Below are positions 35,813-45,568 of a stretch of DNA of 64,000 nucleotides, piece after piece (the stretch's first letter is position 1; every line of letters begins with the position of its first letter). The stretch spans positions 1-64,000 of the forward strand of contig NZ_JACXAJ010000005.1 in assembly GCF_014773225.1 (NCBI RefSeq), in the 5' to 3' direction. The notes beneath the pieces are model-generated. The model searched no databases. It was not told the DNA's origin and was given only the letters and a program-made list of their open reading frames with translations. Made by a program: the position numbers and the translations under genes. This DNA is from Pontibacter aquaedesilientis. GTDB lineage: Bacteria > Bacteroidota > Bacteroidia > Cytophagales > Hymenobacteraceae.

Positions 35813-38800
35813 TTAAGCTAAGTTTCTAATTTTTGTCAGGTATGTCACGTTCGGCTGTACGTTCAGTTCTTCCAGTACGTGGAAGGCACGCTCGCCTTTT
35901 TCACGGGCAAGAGTCTTAGAAATACGGCTTTCCGGATCCAGCATATCACCGAAGATGATCGCGTCGGTTGGGCATGACTGCGCACAGGCACTCACGATTT
36001 CACCGTCAACCGGTCTTCTGTTCTCACGCTTGGCTTCGAGCTTGCCCAACTGCACGCGCTGCACGCAGAAAGAGCATTTCTCCATTACACCTCTGGAACG
36101 AACCGTTACATCCGGGTTCAACACCATCTTACCCAAGTCGTTGTTCATGTTGAAGTCAAACTTATCGTTGTTAGAATAAGCGAACCAGTTGAAACGACGA
36201 ACTTTATAAGGGCAGTTGTTAGCGCAATAGCGGGTACCTACACAACGGTTATAAGCCATCTGGTTGATACCTTCTGAACTGTGCATTGTGGCAGCAACCG
36301 GGCAAACCGTCTCACATGGAGCATGGTTACAGTGCTGGCACATCATTGGCTGGAAGATAACGCTTGGATTGTCGGCCGGATTTTCCATTGTCTGGTAATC
36401 CTTCGCCTCATGCTCCACAGCACTATAGTAACGGTCGATACGCATCCAGTGCATTTCACGACGGTTCAGAACTTCCTGCTTGCCTACTACTGGAATGTTA
36501 TTCTCAGCCTGACAGCTGATCGTACAAGCACCACAACCGATACAGGAGTTAAGGTCAACTACCATACCCCAATGGTGGTTCTTGTATTCGTAGTCATCCC
36601 ATAGGGAGATAGCAGCTGGCTTAGCCGGACCCTCATGCGTAGCGATACGGATGTATTCCGTTACTTCTTTCGGGTTTTTCTTATAGTTAGCCAGTGTGTT
36701 TTCCTGCACAACCAGACGATCCATGATCGTGTGGTGCGTTTGCATCTGGGCGATCTCAACAGTTGAACCGGTTTTCTCTAGCTGCACACCACCTGCAAAC
36801 AGAATAGTATTGTCAGCTACCGTAGCTATAGGGAAGGCGTTAGCACCCCGACCTTTAGCAGTTGGCATGGATTCCACCTCACGGCCATAGCCCATGGCTA
36901 TACCTACTGTTCCTGCCGCTTGTCCTGGCTGGATAAGTGCTGGGAGCTCCAGTGTTTTACCATTCGCGTATGTTACCTTGATAACATTGCCCTGCACGAT
37001 ATCCATTTCTTTTGCCATGCTTTGTGACATAGCAACGTAGTTATCCCAAGTTGCTTTAGAGATAGGGTCAGCCATCTCTTGTAACCATGGGTTATTCGCT
37101 TCTGAGCCAGTACCAATCGCTACTTTCTCATAAACTACTGCTTCTATTTTGCCTCCGGCTACAGCTTTGGATGCTCTTCCGGCAGCGTCAGCTGCAGTCA
37201 TGGTGCTGGCAGCTCCTGTGCTTAAAGCAAGCATGCTGGTACCATTCTCCAGTACACCGTCATGCACGGCTTTCTCCCAGAATGCGTTGAAGTCTCCTGA
37301 AGCAGATTTTCTCCAGTTGTTGCGCAGGTACTCGTAGAAGTTGGTGTTGTTGCCACTCCAGGTAAGCAAGCTGTCCTGCATCTGGCGTGTCATGAAGATT
37401 GGGCTGATCACAGGCTGAGCCAGGCTTAGGAAGCCTCTTTTCGGCTCGTAGTCATTCCAGGACTCCAGGTAATGATTGTCTGGCGTAACGTAGTCAACCA
37501 GTGCAGCAGTCTCATCTACCCTGTCAGCAAATGAAACTTTCAAGGCAACACGCTTTAGGCCACTTGCCACACGCTCTGCAAGTGGATGGTCATAAACAGG
37601 GTTTGCACTGTAGAAGAAAACTGCTCCTACGCTACCATTGTTCATTTCCTCGATCAAACGCAGCATTTGCGCATCGTTACCCTGCTTCACAAAGTATGGA
37701 GCAGCTGTATCGATCGTTGTGCCTTCCGCTCCTATCGACTTATTGATTGCCGTTATAAGCGTTTGTACAGCAGGATCGTTAGAACCCGACACTACCAATG
37801 CACGACCATTGTTCGCACGGAGATCTTTGATAACCGCGTCGATGGCCTTTTTATCTACAGTAGCAGGAGCGCTTGAACCCTGGCCAGAAAGACCATTGTA
37901 GATTGCCTTTACTACTGCCAGCTCTTCTGAAGGCTTGATTGGAACACGTACGTCTGCGTTAGCACCTGTCAGAGACATAATGGTCTCGAACTGGTAGTGG
38001 CGTGACATGTTACGGTTGTCAGAAGATACTTTTCTATTTTGGATGTACTGTTTTGCAAATGGAATTGGAGCAACCCATGTACCCAGGAAATCAGCACCGA
38101 TGCTCACAATGATGTTCGCCTTGCTGAAGTCATACCCTGGCACCACGCCACCGTTCGCTCCTATCAGGGCCGAAGCAGAGTTAGCGTCGTAAGTTACGTG
38201 CTCGAAATTACCAGTTTTAGCACCGAACTCATTGATCAATTGCTTGGTAGAGGGGCTGATAACAGTAGAAGACACGAAAGCTACTTTGCCGCTTACACGG
38301 GAAAGTGCTGAACGAATCTCACTGTCAACCTTTTTCCACTCTGCTTCTTTGCCTTTGATCAGTGGCGTGCGAAGTCTGTTATTGTCATAAAGACTCAGTA
38401 CAGATGCCTGTGCCTTTGAGCTTGTGCCCATTGGCGTGAGCGAAGAGCTTGGGTTTGGCTCTATTTTGATTGGTCGCCCTTCGCGTGACTTCACCAGGAT
38501 GCTGTTGAAGTCGCCGTTGTTGAAGTAAGTAGACGCATACCAGTTTGCTACACCTGGCTCTACATCCACTGGTTTATTCAGGTATGGAATTGCCTTTCTT
38601 ACAGGCGCCTCACATGAAGCGAGCGTGGCAGCTGCCAGGCCAAAGCCTAACAGTTTTAGGAAATCTCTTCTTGGGGCAGTTGCTCCCGAAGACTCTCCGT
38701 CTCCTTTTGCTTCGTTTATCGGCAGGAATTCTGGAAACTCATTATGAGCGTTTTTCGCGAATCCAGGAGTATTCTCAAGCTCCTCTATCCCTTTCCAGTA

Positions 38801-38818
38801 TTTTATTCTGTCTTGCAT
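35813..38818 (-). CDS. actB: Alternative complex III subunit ActB, molybdopterin-oxidoreductase-like with iron-sulfur domain
   Basis: Fused B1-B2 subunit of ACIII. The N-terminal Tat-like signal (RRDFLKLLGFGLAAATLASC) ends in a lipobox-like Cys. The B1 part resembles molybdopterin oxidoreductases but, in known ACIII, binds no cofactor. The C-terminal B2 part carries the ferredoxin-like clusters: CIGCGACTISC near 765, CQHCNHAPCETVCP, CVGTRYCANNCP, CSFC and CAQSCP. 1001 residues is the family length. It is exported folded, then joins ActA and ActC on the periplasmic face. 39 bp after actA. Confidence 0.96.
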   Translation of the reverse strand: MQDRIKYWKGIEELENTPGFAKNAHNEFPEFLPINEAKGDGESSGATAPRRDFLKLLGFGLAAATLASCEAPVRKAIPYLNKPVDVEPGVANWYASTYFNNGDFNSILVKSREGRPIKIEPNPSSSLTPMGTSSKAQASVLSLYDNNRLRTPLIKGKEAEWKKVDSEIRSALSRVSGKVAFVSSTVISPSTKQLINEFGAKTGNFEHVTYDANSASALIGANGGVVPGYDFSKANIIVSIGADFLGTWVAPIPFAKQYIQNRKVSSDNRNMSRHYQFETIMSLTGANADVRVPIKPSEELAVVKAIYNGLSGQGSSAPATVDKKAIDAVIKDLRANNGRALVVSGSNDPAVQTLITAINKSIGAEGTTIDTAAPYFVKQGNDAQMLRLIEEMNNGSVGAVFFYSANPVYDHPLAERVASGLKRVALKVSFADRVDETAALVDYVTPDNHYLESWNDYEPKRGFLSLAQPVISPIFMTRQMQDSLLTWSGNNTNFYEYLRNNWRKSASGDFNAFWEKAVHDGVLENGTSMLALSTGAASTMTAADAAGRASKAVAGGKIEAVVYEKVAIGTGSEANNPWLQEMADPISKATWDNYVAMSQSMAKEMDIVQGNVIKVTYANGKTLELPALIQPGQAAGTVGIAMGYGREVESMPTAKGRGANAFPIATVADNTILFAGGVQLEKTGSTVEIAQMQTHHTIMDRLVVQENTLANYKKNPKEVTEYIRIATHEGPAKPAAISLWDDYEYKNHHWGMVVDLNSCIGCGACTISCQAENNIPVVGKQEVLNRREMHWMRIDRYYSAVEHEAKDYQTMENPADNPSVIFQPMMCQHCNHAPCETVCPVAATMHSSEGINQMAYNRCVGTRYCANNCPYKVRRFNWFAYSNNDKFDFNMNNDLGKMVLNPDVTVRSRGVMEKCSFCVQRVQLGKLEAKRENRRPVDGEIVSACAQSCPTDAIIFGDMLDPESRISKTLAREKGERAFHVLEELNVQPNVTYLTKIRNLA

Positions 38819-38857
38819 ATTATATCTAGAAAACTCGAATCCTTAAATCTTAATTAA

Positions 38858-40123
38858 TTAGTAGTGGCACTTAGAACATTCTGCACCACCATTGGACGTC
38901 ACTGTAAAGGCACCTTTGGAGCTCTCCTCGTGCAATTTCACCAGGTTGTCATAATATGCATTCCCTTCTGTGTTGAGAGGCGTTTCACGGTGACAGTCGA
39001 TACACCAGCCCATCGTTAGCGGAGAGTACTGGTACACCACTTCCATTTCCTGGATAGGACCGTGGCAAGTCTGGCACTCGATTCCACCAACCTGTGTGTG
39101 CTGTGAGTGGTTGAAGTAAGCCAGGTCAGGCAAATTATGAATGCGCACCCACTCGATCGGCTTGTTACGCTCTAGGGCTTTGTAAATCTTTTGGATTTCA
39201 GGAGATTCTGTTTTGATCTGGCTATGGCAGTTCATACAGATATTCGCTGATGGTATACTTGCGCTCTTGCTCTCATATACTGTCGTGTGGCAATAGTTAC
39301 AGTCGATCTGATGCTCGCCAGCGTGCAGTTTGTGCGAGAAGGCGATTGGCTGGGTCGGCGCATAACCTTCCTGAATACCAATACCCATCACTTTACCCAG
39401 GGCCAGATCCAGCAGCACTATCACAAAGATCAATACTACCAGTGTGCGTACGGCTTTAGACTTGTATACCTTAGAGAAATCAAAACGCTGATTAACAACC
39501 TCTGCGTCATACTCATCCAGTTCCTTATTCTTGTTAAGATAGTTCTTAAGAAGTGAAGAAATCAGCAATAGGGTCACGACCAGCACGATCAGCACAATAA
39601 TCAGCACTACCAGGATGATATCCAGGTAACCACCAATCGCACCTATAGCATCAGTACCAACATTTTTGCCTGGTGCTGCGTCAACCGCACCAGCGGCCGG
39701 AGCCTCAGCAGCTGCAGCCTCAGCTGACTTGATGTAAGTCAGAATAGCTTTCACCTCATCATCAGAGAAAGCAAAGGAAGGCATCGCCTGCTTGTTGAAC
39801 TGATTGTAAACCGCGATTGCATCCTTATCTCCGGACTGGATCAGCGCCTGGGAGTTTTTGATCCAGCTCACCAGCCAAGGCTGTGCTCTGCGCTCATTAA
39901 CACCTTTCAGACCAGGACCAACAACTACGTCGCTTCCCACAGAGTGGCATACCACGCAGTTATTCTTGTACAGGGACTCGCCTGCACTTACAATACCTGC
40001 ATCATCTACAGGTAGACTTGCGCCCTGCGCATACCCAGATGTAGACACCCCGAAGGAAGCCGTCAGGGCAAACAAAAAGGCAATCAAGAATTTGGTTTTC
40101 GCTCTTAGTATACAGCTAATCAT
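38858..40123 (-). CDS. actA: Alternative complex III subunit ActA, multiheme cytochrome c
   Basis: Periplasmic multiheme cytochrome of ACIII. It has a signal peptide, a mono-heme module with CVVCH near residue 57, a membrane span (IILVVLIIVLIVLVVTLLLISS) and then a c3-like part with five further CxxCH motifs: CNYCH, CMNCH, CQTCH, CIDCH and CSKCH. So six heme sites can be counted in 421 residues. The fusion of a monoheme c domain to the pentaheme part is common in Bacteroidota. It is the first gene of the cluster, with a near-perfect promoter 50 bp upstream. Confidence 0.95.
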   Translation of the reverse strand: MISCILRAKTKFLIAFLFALTASFGVSTSGYAQGASLPVDDAGIVSAGESLYKNNCVVCHSVGSDVVVGPGLKGVNERRAQPWLVSWIKNSQALIQSGDKDAIAVYNQFNKQAMPSFAFSDDEVKAILTYIKSAEAAAAEAPAAGAVDAAPGKNVGTDAIGAIGGYLDIILVVLIIVLIVLVVTLLLISSLLKNYLNKNKELDEYDAEVVNQRFDFSKVYKSKAVRTLVVLIFVIVLLDLALGKVMGIGIQEGYAPTQPIAFSHKLHAGEHQIDCNYCHTTVYESKSASIPSANICMNCHSQIKTESPEIQKIYKALERNKPIEWVRIHNLPDLAYFNHSQHTQVGGIECQTCHGPIQEMEVVYQYSPLTMGWCIDCHRETPLNTEGNAYYDNLVKLHEESSKGAFTVTSNGGAECSKCHY

Positions 40124-40172
40124 AGCCAGAATCGCTTGTGTTTAGTATAATGGTGAATTTACTTTACGGGCA

Positions 40173-40203
40173 CAAATCTACTACCTGAAACCCATTAATC
40201 AAA
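40173..40203 (-). promoter_or_regulatory. Promoter of the act-cox cluster
   Basis: Minus strand TTTG (40200-40203), exactly 19 nt, TAGATTTG (40173-40180): a full match to the Bacteroidota consensus. It would give a leader of about 43 nt to the actA start. No other promoter of this quality was noticed down to 23692, which suggests one long transcript of about 16 kb. Confidence 0.8.
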
Positions 40204-40598
40204 TATTATATGTTTATTTTTGACCCTATACACAATATCCCCGGGAGTACAATCCTTTTAAACCTATTTCCGCTATTAATTTAATGCTAGGGCCTTTTTT
40301 AATTAAAATTATTCTAAATAACCCCTTTGCATTACGCTCGTCTTTCCTTGAAAATATCTACAATTTTAAAGGCATTTCTCAATCACATAATTTACACTTT
40401 ATGAACCTATACCCATGGGCTTTTGTTTGCCTGCGCCGAGGTAATTGTTGAACTTTCAATTTGTGTTCACTCCCTCTAGTTGGCTACCTTATATATATAT
40501 AGTGTGTAATCGTTATGCTCCCAAAAGCCTACTCGCGGGATATCCGTTGTTATCCACTCTTCAATTCCCTGCACTCACGCATAATTTCTACACAAGTT
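40204..40598. other. AT-rich divergent spacer between actA and rpsF
   Basis: No gene seen. AT-rich with a TA-repeat at about 40491-40501 and a single TTATCCACT-like word near 40549, insufficient for an origin. Each end carries a consensus promoter. Confidence 0.5.
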
Positions 40599-40629
40599 TT
40601 TGTATTACAGAATCCTTACCGTATATTTG
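40599..40629 (+). promoter_or_regulatory. Promoter of rpsF-rpsR-rplI
   Basis: TTTG (40599-40602), exactly 19 nt, TATATTTG (40622-40629). Full match to the consensus, with a leader of about 24 nt before the rpsF ATG at 40660. Confidence 0.85.
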
Positions 40630-40659
40630 CACCCTAAAACAAAAAATTCTCATAACCAA

Positions 40660-41028
40660 ATGGAATTAAAAAATTACGAAACGGTCTTCATTCTGACGCC
40701 TCTGTTGAACGAGACGCAGATGCAGGAAACGGTCGAGAAGTTCAGACAGGTGCTTAAGGAAAATAGCGCCGACATTATCCACGAAGAGAACTGGGGCCTG
40801 CATAAGCTTGCTTACCCAATCCAGAAGAAATCTACTGGTTTCTACCACCTCATCGAGTTTAAGGCTCCATCTACTGTAATTGATGTGCTTGAGCTGGCTT
40901 ATCGCCGCGACGAAAAAGTTGTTCGCTTCCTTACTACTGCTCTTGATAAGCACGCAGTTGCTTACAACGAGCGCAGAAGAAAAGGTGAGTTTAAATCACA
41001 GGCTAAAAAAGAGGAGGTTAAAGCATAA
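40660..41028 (+). CDS. rpsF: 30S ribosomal protein bS6
   Basis: Small-subunit protein of the platform that pairs with bS18. The frame is open from 40600, but the ATG at 40660 ([16 protein letters not shown]) is the family start and lies just after the promoter, so the earlier start is discarded. 122 residues, with a basic/acidic tail ([18 protein letters not shown]). The leader before this ATG has no Shine-Dalgarno sequence. The last codons, encoding EEV, form GAGGAGGT and can act as a Shine-Dalgarno sequence for rpsR. Confidence 0.96.
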   Translation: MELKNYETVFILTPLLNETQMQETVEKFRQVLKENSADIIHEENWGLHKLAYPIQKKSTGFYHLIEFKAPSTVIDVLELAYRRDEKVVRFLTTALDKHAVAYNERRRKGEFKSQAKKEEVKA

Positions 41029-41279
41029 TGAGCCTAGTTAACGAAAGAGTACACAAGCAAGAGAATCGTCAGAAATACTGCCGTTTCAAGAAAAGCGGTA
41101 TCAAGTATATCGACTATAAGGATGGCAACTTCCTGCTTAAGTTCGTAAACGAGCAGGGCAAGATCCTTCCAAGAAGATTGACAGGCACTAGCCTGAAGTT
41201 CCAGCGTAAAGTTGCTCAGGCTGTTGCCCGTGCACGTCACCTGGCTATCTTACCTTATGTAACTGATTCTTTAAAATAA
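41028..41279 (+). CDS. rpsR: 30S ribosomal protein bS18
   Basis: Small-subunit platform protein, binding partner of bS6. The family core [23 protein letters not shown] and the C-terminal [28 protein letters not shown] are complete; 83 residues. Its ATG overlaps the rpsF stop by one base. GAGGAGGT (41011-41018) lies 10 nt upstream. In Flavobacterium johnsoniae bS18 helps hide the anti-Shine-Dalgarno sequence in the ribosome, so a Shine-Dalgarno site in front of the gene may be regulatory. Confidence 0.97.
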   Translation: MSLVNERVHKQENRQKYCRFKKSGIKYIDYKDGNFLLKFVNEQGKILPRRLTGTSLKFQRKVAQAVARARHLAILPYVTDSLK

Positions 41280-41285
41280 GGAGGT
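41278..41285 (+). promoter_or_regulatory. Strong Shine-Dalgarno sequence of rplI
   Basis: AAGGAGGT, eight bases fully complementary to the 16S 3' end, 7 nt before the rplI ATG. Overlaps the rpsR stop codon. Strong sites like this are rare in Bacteroidota, where most genes lack them. Confidence 0.75.
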
Positions 41286-41292
41286 AACGAAC

Positions 41293-41736
41293 ATGGAAGT
41301 AATACTTAAAGATGACGTTAAGAACCTTGGTTACAAGAACGATATCGTTACTGTAAAGCCAGGATATGGCCGTAACTACCTTATCCCACAGGGACTGGCT
41401 GTTTTGGCTGACAAGACTAACAAGAAAATCGTAGCTGAGAACATCCGCCAGGCTGCTCACAAACTGGAGAAAATCCAGAATGACGCGCAGGAAGTGGCAG
41501 ATAAGATCGGTGACCTTACGTTGGAAATCCCTACTAAAGTAGGTGAAACTGGCAAGATCTTCGGCTCTGTTACAACGAACCAGATTTCTGAGGCTCTTAA
41601 GGCAAAAGGTCACGATGTAGACCGTAAGCGCATTTCTTTTGATCAGGAAGTGAAAACAGCTGGCGAATACACTGCCACGCTGAACCTGCACAAAGAAGTG
41701 AAGCACCAGATCCGTTTCAACGTAGTAGCTGAGTAA
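41293..41736 (+). CDS. rplI: 50S ribosomal protein bL9
   Basis: Large-subunit protein that binds near the L1 stalk and influences reading-frame maintenance. The N-terminal domain (MEVILKDDVKNLGYKNDIVTVKPGYGRNYLIPQGLA) and the long connecting helix followed by the C-terminal domain are visible; 147 residues, full length. It is the third gene of the rpsF-rpsR-rplI operon, 13 bp after rpsR, with a strong Shine-Dalgarno site. Confidence 0.97.
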   Translation: MEVILKDDVKNLGYKNDIVTVKPGYGRNYLIPQGLAVLADKTNKKIVAENIRQAAHKLEKIQNDAQEVADKIGDLTLEIPTKVGETGKIFGSVTTNQISEALKAKGHDVDRKRISFDQEVKTAGEYTATLNLHKEVKHQIRFNVVAE

Positions 41737-41753
41737 TTTTAGCCGCTACCAAT

Positions 41754-41791
41754 AAAAAAAGCGCCCTGCCCAAAAGCAGGGCGCTTTTTTT
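41754..41791 (+). terminator. Terminator of the rpsF-rpsR-rplI operon
   Basis: Stem AAAAAAAGCGCCCTGC / GCAGGGCGCTTTTTTT with a 6-nt loop, 17 bp after the rplI stop. Confidence 0.9.
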
Positions 41792-41940
41792 ATTGCCCAC
41801 TTCCGGTTATTTTGCGGTATACCTGTGGCTGCACCGAATTAAGAATTAGAATACAAAACGGGATATTTCTTACTCTGATAACACAATACTACGTTATTTC
41901 TAAAAATTAGAATGCTCTCCTACTACACCGCGTTGATCAC

Positions 41941-41975
41941 TAACTCAGAACTCAAGACTCAGAACTCATAAACTC
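41941..41975. repeat. Short direct repeat upstream of the GSCFA gene
   Basis: The word CTCAGAACTCA occurs twice in about 25 bp, with a further ACTCATAAACTC copy behind it. It may be a fragment of a dispersed intergenic repeat; its function is unknown. Confidence 0.4.
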
Positions 41976-41983
41976 GTCAGCCT

Positions 41984-42964
41984 ATGTTCCGAACCGAAGT
42001 AAATATACCTGCCAGTGACTTGAGCCTGACTTTGCAGGATGGCATGGTTACTATCGGTTCGTGCTTTGCGGAAGTAATCGGCGGTAAACTACTCGAAAAC
42101 AAAGCGAATGTGCTGGTAAACCCTTTTGGAACGGTTTTCAACCCACTTTCTGTCTGCCGTCTGCTACAGGCTACCATCGGACAGCAGCACAGCTTCGAGA
42201 ATAATCTGGTGCAGCACGATGGAATCTGGTATGCCTACGATCTGCACTCCTCCCTCTCCTCCCCTAACCGCGCAGAGCTCTTACAACTTATTTCTGAGCG
42301 ACTCGAACACACCAACAAAGCCCTAAAACAGGCGAAACTACTGATCATCACATTGGGAACGGCTATAGGTTATCGTTTACAGAGCACTGGTGAGGTTGTT
42401 GCGAATTGCCATAAGCTGCCCGCCCGCCAGTTTAACCGTGAGTTGTTATCGATTGAAACCATACAGGCTGATTTTGAAAACACGTTGGCCTTATTGCGAC
42501 AATTCAACCCCAAGCTGCAGGTATTGCTCACCGTTAGCCCGGTACGGCACATCAAGGAAACCATCGAAACCAATAGCGTGAGTAAGGCGATGCTGCGGGT
42601 GCTGTGCCATCAATTAACCCAACCATTCCAACAGGTAAGCTACTTCCCTGCGTTCGAGATAATGATGGACGACCTGCGGGACTACCGTTTTTATGGCCGC
42701 GACATGGTGCATCCGACAGCGGTGGCTGAAGACTACATCTGGGATAAATTCACAAACGCCTACCTCGACAAAAGCTTTCTCGTTTTTTTAAAAGAATGGG
42801 AAAAGATGCGCCGCGCCGTGGCACATCGCCCTTTCCACCCTCAGTCGGAGGCCCATCAATCCTTTTTGAATAAAACTTTGCAGCAACTGCATGCCCTATC
42901 GCAACGGTATAGCCTGGACATTTCCGAAGAAGCGCAGGTACTCCAACGCCAGATCATTCTTTAA
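41984..42964 (+). CDS. GSCFA domain-containing protein
   Basis: Member of the GSCFA family, named after the motif present here as GSCFAEVIGGKL (residues about 25-36). The fold is related to SGNH/GDSL hydrolases, and members may act on acyl or sugar esters, but no substrate is established. Further conserved features are NPFGTVFNPLS, LIITLGTAIGY, KLPARQFNR, LTVSPVRHIK and the catalytic-like DMVHPTAVAEDYIWDKF near the C-terminal third. 326 residues is normal. Stands alone between the rplI operon and the YyaL gene. Confidence 0.93.
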   Translation: MFRTEVNIPASDLSLTLQDGMVTIGSCFAEVIGGKLLENKANVLVNPFGTVFNPLSVCRLLQATIGQQHSFENNLVQHDGIWYAYDLHSSLSSPNRAELLQLISERLEHTNKALKQAKLLIITLGTAIGYRLQSTGEVVANCHKLPARQFNRELLSIETIQADFENTLALLRQFNPKLQVLLTVSPVRHIKETIETNSVSKAMLRVLCHQLTQPFQQVSYFPAFEIMMDDLRDYRFYGRDMVHPTAVAEDYIWDKFTNAYLDKSFLVFLKEWEKMRRAVAHRPFHPQSEAHQSFLNKTLQQLHALSQRYSLDISEEAQVLQRQIIL

Positions 42965-43099
42965 TTTCTGCTGCAGGACGGTCTGTTAACTGCTACAGGT
43001 ATAGCCATTTGGCTTTCAGGACGGTGGCCCATATAGGCATACTTTTACTGGTCTTGCCCGTAGGTATAGAGTGCCTATAGCCAGTAAACCTTGACGACA

Positions 43100-45163
43100 A
43101 TGGCCAAAAACAAAAAACCAAATAGACTGATACAAGAGAGTAGCCCGTATTTGCTACAGCATGCCCATAATCCGGTTGACTGGTACCCCTGGGGTGATGA
43201 GGCGCTACAAAAGGCAAAGCAGGAAGACAAGCCTATTTTGGTGAGCATTGGCTATGCTGCCTGCCACTGGTGCCATGTCATGGAGCACCAGTCTTTCGAG
43301 AATGATAAGATCGCCAAAGTGATGAATGAGCATTTTGTGTGTATCAAAGTAGACCGCGAGGAACGACCCGATGTGGATGCCGTGCACATGGATGCACTGC
43401 AGGCCATGGGCGTACAGGGAGGCTGGCCCTTGAATGTGTTTTTGAACTCGGACGCAAAGCCTTTCTATGGTGGCACCTATTTTTCTCCGCAACAGTGGGT
43501 CACCCTTTTACTTAACATTGCCGAAGCATACCAGAAAAACCGGCAGGAACTCGATCAGTCAGCCGAGCAGTTTGTGCAGCACCTGAACCAAAGTGAGCTG
43601 ACCAGGTATGGGCTGCACGAAAGTGAGGCCAGTGTGAGTGAGCATGAATTTGAGCAACTCTACCAGAACCTAGCCAAACAATTCGACAAGAAACACGGCG
43701 GTTTGGGCAGAGCACCCAAATTTCCCATGCCTACCAATTACCTGTTCCTGCTCCGCTACTACCACCATGTCGGCGACGAAACCGCTCTGAAACACCTCAA
43801 CCTGACGCTGCACGAAATGGCCTATGGCGGAATTTACGACCAGATTGGGGGTGGTTTTGCCCGCTATTCGGTGGATGAAAAATGGCTGGTGCCTCACTTC
43901 GAGAAAATGCTCTATGATAACGGCCAGTTAGTAAGCCTATATGCGGAGGCCTATTTGCTGACCAAAGACCCGCTTTACAAAGACGTAGCCTATGAGACCA
44001 TTGCCTTTGTGGAGCGGGAACTTATGAGCGAAGAAGGCGGCTTTTATTCGTCGCTCGACGCAGACAGCGAAGGCGTGGAGGGCAAATTCTACGTTTTCAC
44101 CAGAGAAGAATTGCAGGACTTAGTCGGCGAAGAAGAACCGATCATGACGAAATACTATCATGCCACCACAACCGGAAACTTTGAGCACGGGCAAAACATC
44201 CTACACCGTCGGATCAGCGACGAGCATTTTGCAAAGGAGAACGAACTGGAGCTGGAGGTATTGGAGGAAATGGTAAAAACCTGGAAAGAGAAGCTGATGG
44301 AGGCACGGGCTAAACGCATCCGACCGGGGCTGGACGACAAGATTCTTTGCTCCTGGAATGCGCTCATGCTCAAAGGGCTTGCGGACGCGTACTATACCTT
44401 CGGCAATAAACATTTCCTGCATTTGGCCACACGCAATGCGGAGTTCATGCTGCAGCGCTTCAAAAAGGGTGACAGGCTATACCATAACTATAAAAAAGGC
44501 ACTGCTTCCATCGAGGGTTTCTTAGAGGACTATGCGCTGTTCATCCGGGCACTTATTCGGGTATATGAGATCACGTTTGATGAGAAATACCTGCAGGAAG
44601 CCCGGCAACTCGTCCATTATACCTTGGCCAACTTCTTCGACGAACAGGAAAAGCTCTTCTTCTTCACTGATCAAAACGCCCAAAGATTGGTGGCCCGTAC
44701 AAAAGAGCTGCTTGACAATGTGATCCCCTCTTCTAACTCCGTGATGGCGACTAACCTCTACCTATTGGGGTTGTACTTCAATGAGGAGCGCTTCCAGCAA
44801 TTATCCGATGCCATGCTGGCGCAGGTCAAACCGCTGGTCGTGAAAGAGCCAAGCCACATGAGTAACTGGGCCTGTCTGTACTTCCATAAGCTGGAGCCCA
44901 CCGCTGAAGTTGCGATTGTGGGTCAATCGGCACCGGAAATGCGCTCCGAACTTAGCTCCTTCTACATCCCCAACATGCTGCTGGCCGGCACCGACAAGCA
45001 AAGCACCCTCCCCTTGCTGCAGGATCGCAGCGCCGTAAATGGCAAAACCACGGTATACGTGTGCTATAACAAAGCCTGCCAGCTTCCGGTACACACAGCC
45101 GGCGAAGCTTTGGAGCAGCTACAAAAGGGACTTAAGAAAGATCCCAAATTCCCGGCACTGTAG
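43100..45163 (+). CDS. Thioredoxin-fold DUF255 protein, YyaL type
   Basis: Large protein with an N-terminal thioredoxin-like DUF255 domain and a C-terminal alpha/alpha-barrel like glycosidases or N-acylglucosamine epimerases. The start at ATG 43100 ([32 protein letters not shown]) fits the family; the TTG at 43091 is less likely. The active-site-like CHWC lies near residue 57 in [11 protein letters not shown], and [26 protein letters not shown] follows. 687 residues is standard. The physiological role is unknown; the human homologue is SPATA20. Confidence 0.93.
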   Translation: MAKNKKPNRLIQESSPYLLQHAHNPVDWYPWGDEALQKAKQEDKPILVSIGYAACHWCHVMEHQSFENDKIAKVMNEHFVCIKVDREERPDVDAVHMDALQAMGVQGGWPLNVFLNSDAKPFYGGTYFSPQQWVTLLLNIAEAYQKNRQELDQSAEQFVQHLNQSELTRYGLHESEASVSEHEFEQLYQNLAKQFDKKHGGLGRAPKFPMPTNYLFLLRYYHHVGDETALKHLNLTLHEMAYGGIYDQIGGGFARYSVDEKWLVPHFEKMLYDNGQLVSLYAEAYLLTKDPLYKDVAYETIAFVERELMSEEGGFYSSLDADSEGVEGKFYVFTREELQDLVGEEEPIMTKYYHATTTGNFEHGQNILHRRISDEHFAKENELELEVLEEMVKTWKEKLMEARAKRIRPGLDDKILCSWNALMLKGLADAYYTFGNKHFLHLATRNAEFMLQRFKKGDRLYHNYKKGTASIEGFLEDYALFIRALIRVYEITFDEKYLQEARQLVHYTLANFFDEQEKLFFFTDQNAQRLVARTKELLDNVIPSSNSVMATNLYLLGLYFNEERFQQLSDAMLAQVKPLVVKEPSHMSNWACLYFHKLEPTAEVAIVGQSAPEMRSELSSFYIPNMLLAGTDKQSTLPLLQDRSAVNGKTTVYVCYNKACQLPVHTAGEALEQLQKGLKKDPKFPAL

Positions 45164-45568
45164 TATACCTTGGCAAGTATCAGGACACTAGTCGTGAGAC
45201 TTAAAACAGGGCAAGGATGATCCCTGCTATACCTACAACGGCGCTGCTCCATTACTTTATTTGAAAGCCACCGCTAGTCTCGCAACTGAAAAAACTCAGC
45301 ATTCCCCTCATCTCTGACTGTTAAACCAAGGTTGCGATTGCCCCACTCCTGTCCCTCCACAAAGGCGCATTTGGAGCAAAAGCAATTTATTTTCCTTCCC
45401 ATGAGTGCTAAGGATGGGTAAAGGCTTTGAGTCCATTCTGTAAATTCCGGCTTGAGTTTCTGATTCGTCTCAGTCTTAACGTTGCAGGTATAGCCATACC
45501 TCATGGAAAGCCTTCGGGATTTACCGGCTTTTTTACGACCTTTGTAAGGTATACCCTATACCTGAAAC
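45164..45568. other. Intergenic region before priA
   Basis: No confident gene. On the minus strand 45274-45504 could encode 76 residues with a CFCSKC motif, but it has no visible family, promoter or ribosome site. The AGGTATA word occurs several times, twice as inverted pairs (45487-45502 and 45549-45565). Confidence 0.4.

Noticed and set aside
40549-40557. TTATCCACT, a DnaA-box-like word; similar ones near 8149 and 23324
   Set aside because: Single near-matches far apart, with no cluster, no dnaA or dnaN gene and no clear AT-rich unwinding element tied to them.
45274-45504. Possible 76-residue minus-strand protein with CFCSKC
   Set aside because: No recognisable family, promoter or translation signal, and it lies in a region rich in repeated words. 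Too weak to call, although the Cys motif is worth a search.
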